From: Bacillota bacterium
GTDB lineage: Bacteria; Bacillota; Dethiobacteria; DTU022; JAAZDU01
Direction: 5' to 3'
Assembly: GCA_012512665.1 (NCBI GenBank)
Contig: JAAZDU010000237.1
Location: forward strand, 1 to 5,813
Length of the DNA: 5,813 nucleotides
Part shown: positions 5,664 to 5,813 of the stretch, piece by piece
Layout of the letters: every line of letters starts with the position of its first letter
How positions within the stretch are numbered: the first letter of the stretch is position 1
The notes under the pieces: generated by a model
Database searches by the model: none
What the model saw: the letters and a program-made list of their open reading frames with translations, nothing else
Told to the model about the DNA's origin: nothing
Program-made: the position numbers and the translations under genes

Positions 5664-5813
5664 TTAACCTTGGAATACAATAACAGTAAAGGAGTACAGG
5701 ATAAATAATAGAAAATATTTTATTGCTTCTTCTTGATTATATTTCCCTGACAAAAAGGATGCCTTTGTCTTGATTTTATTTATTATCATAGAAGCGCAAG
5801 CTGCAGAAAATGA
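5664..5813 (-). CDS. Possible C-terminal end of an unidentified gene entering from the right
   Basis: The frame is open for 49 codons from the window edge to TAA at 5666-5664. It ends in a hydrophobic stretch, IKYFLLFILYSFTVIVFQG, that could be a membrane segment, preceded by a mixed, lysine-containing region. An open run of this length can arise by chance in AT-rich DNA, no family is recognised, and no start can be seen. It would end about 80 nt before the oxidoreductase start on the same strand. Against it, a hairpin of terminator shape on the other strand overlaps it. Confidence 0.2.
   Translation of the reverse strand, partial: SFSAACASMIINKIKTKASFLSGKYNQEEAIKYFLLFILYSFTVIVFQG
5749..5785 (+). 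terminator. Hairpin with T-rich tail, terminator-like in plus orientation
   Basis: GACAAAAAGG (5749-5758) pairs with CCTTTGTC (5762-5769) around a 3-nt loop, with two bulged As, and is followed by TTGATTTTATTTATT. The shape fits a weak intrinsic terminator reading left to right, but no plus-strand gene precedes it. Read the other way it has no U-tail. It may end an unseen small transcript or be fortuitous. Confidence 0.3.

Overview
The window comes from an AT-rich (roughly two-thirds A+T by eye) bacterial chromosome. Strong AGGAGG-type ribosome binding sites, a TTG start, sigma-A-like promoters and the wording of the Pro proteins suggest a low-GC Firmicute, probably a clostridial lineage. I cannot name the genus. 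Every recognisable gene lies on the minus strand, so the window is described from right to left in transcription order.

5813-4450: a short upstream region, then an intact FAD-dependent oxidoreductase of the L-2-hydroxyglutarate dehydrogenase-like branch of the DAO family. 4449-3151: a two-gene cassette behind a near-consensus promoter. Its first gene is a catalytic-domain-only tyrosine-recombinase homologue. It keeps both active-site arginines but has lost the nucleophilic tyrosine and both histidine positions, and it carries a C-terminal CxC/CxxC zinc ribbon. Its second gene is a small MORN-repeat protein whose third reading frame looks like a ribbon-helix-helix DNA-binding domain. Two single-base deletions split that gene across three frames.

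3150-2904: an AT-rich spacer with an A-tract, short repeats and a probable promoter. A perfect 12-bp palindrome overlaps the -35 element. 2903-1: a tight proC-proB-proA operon encoding the whole glutamate-to-proline route (glutamate 5-kinase, gamma-glutamyl phosphate reductase, pyrroline-5-carboxylate reductase). proC and proB are intact. proA runs off the left edge and has an in-frame TAA at codon 55, explained by one substitution (probably GAA to TAA), with flawless ProA sequence on both sides.

If the reads are correct, this strain would need another ProA or an ornithine/arginine route to make proline, and the MORN-RHH gene is decaying. If they are not, the three lesions are sequencing errors. 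The most interesting content is the catalytically altered recombinase with a zinc ribbon, paired with a MORN plus putative RHH protein. It looks like a DNA-binding pair rather than a working integrase module, but this is inferred from sequence alone.
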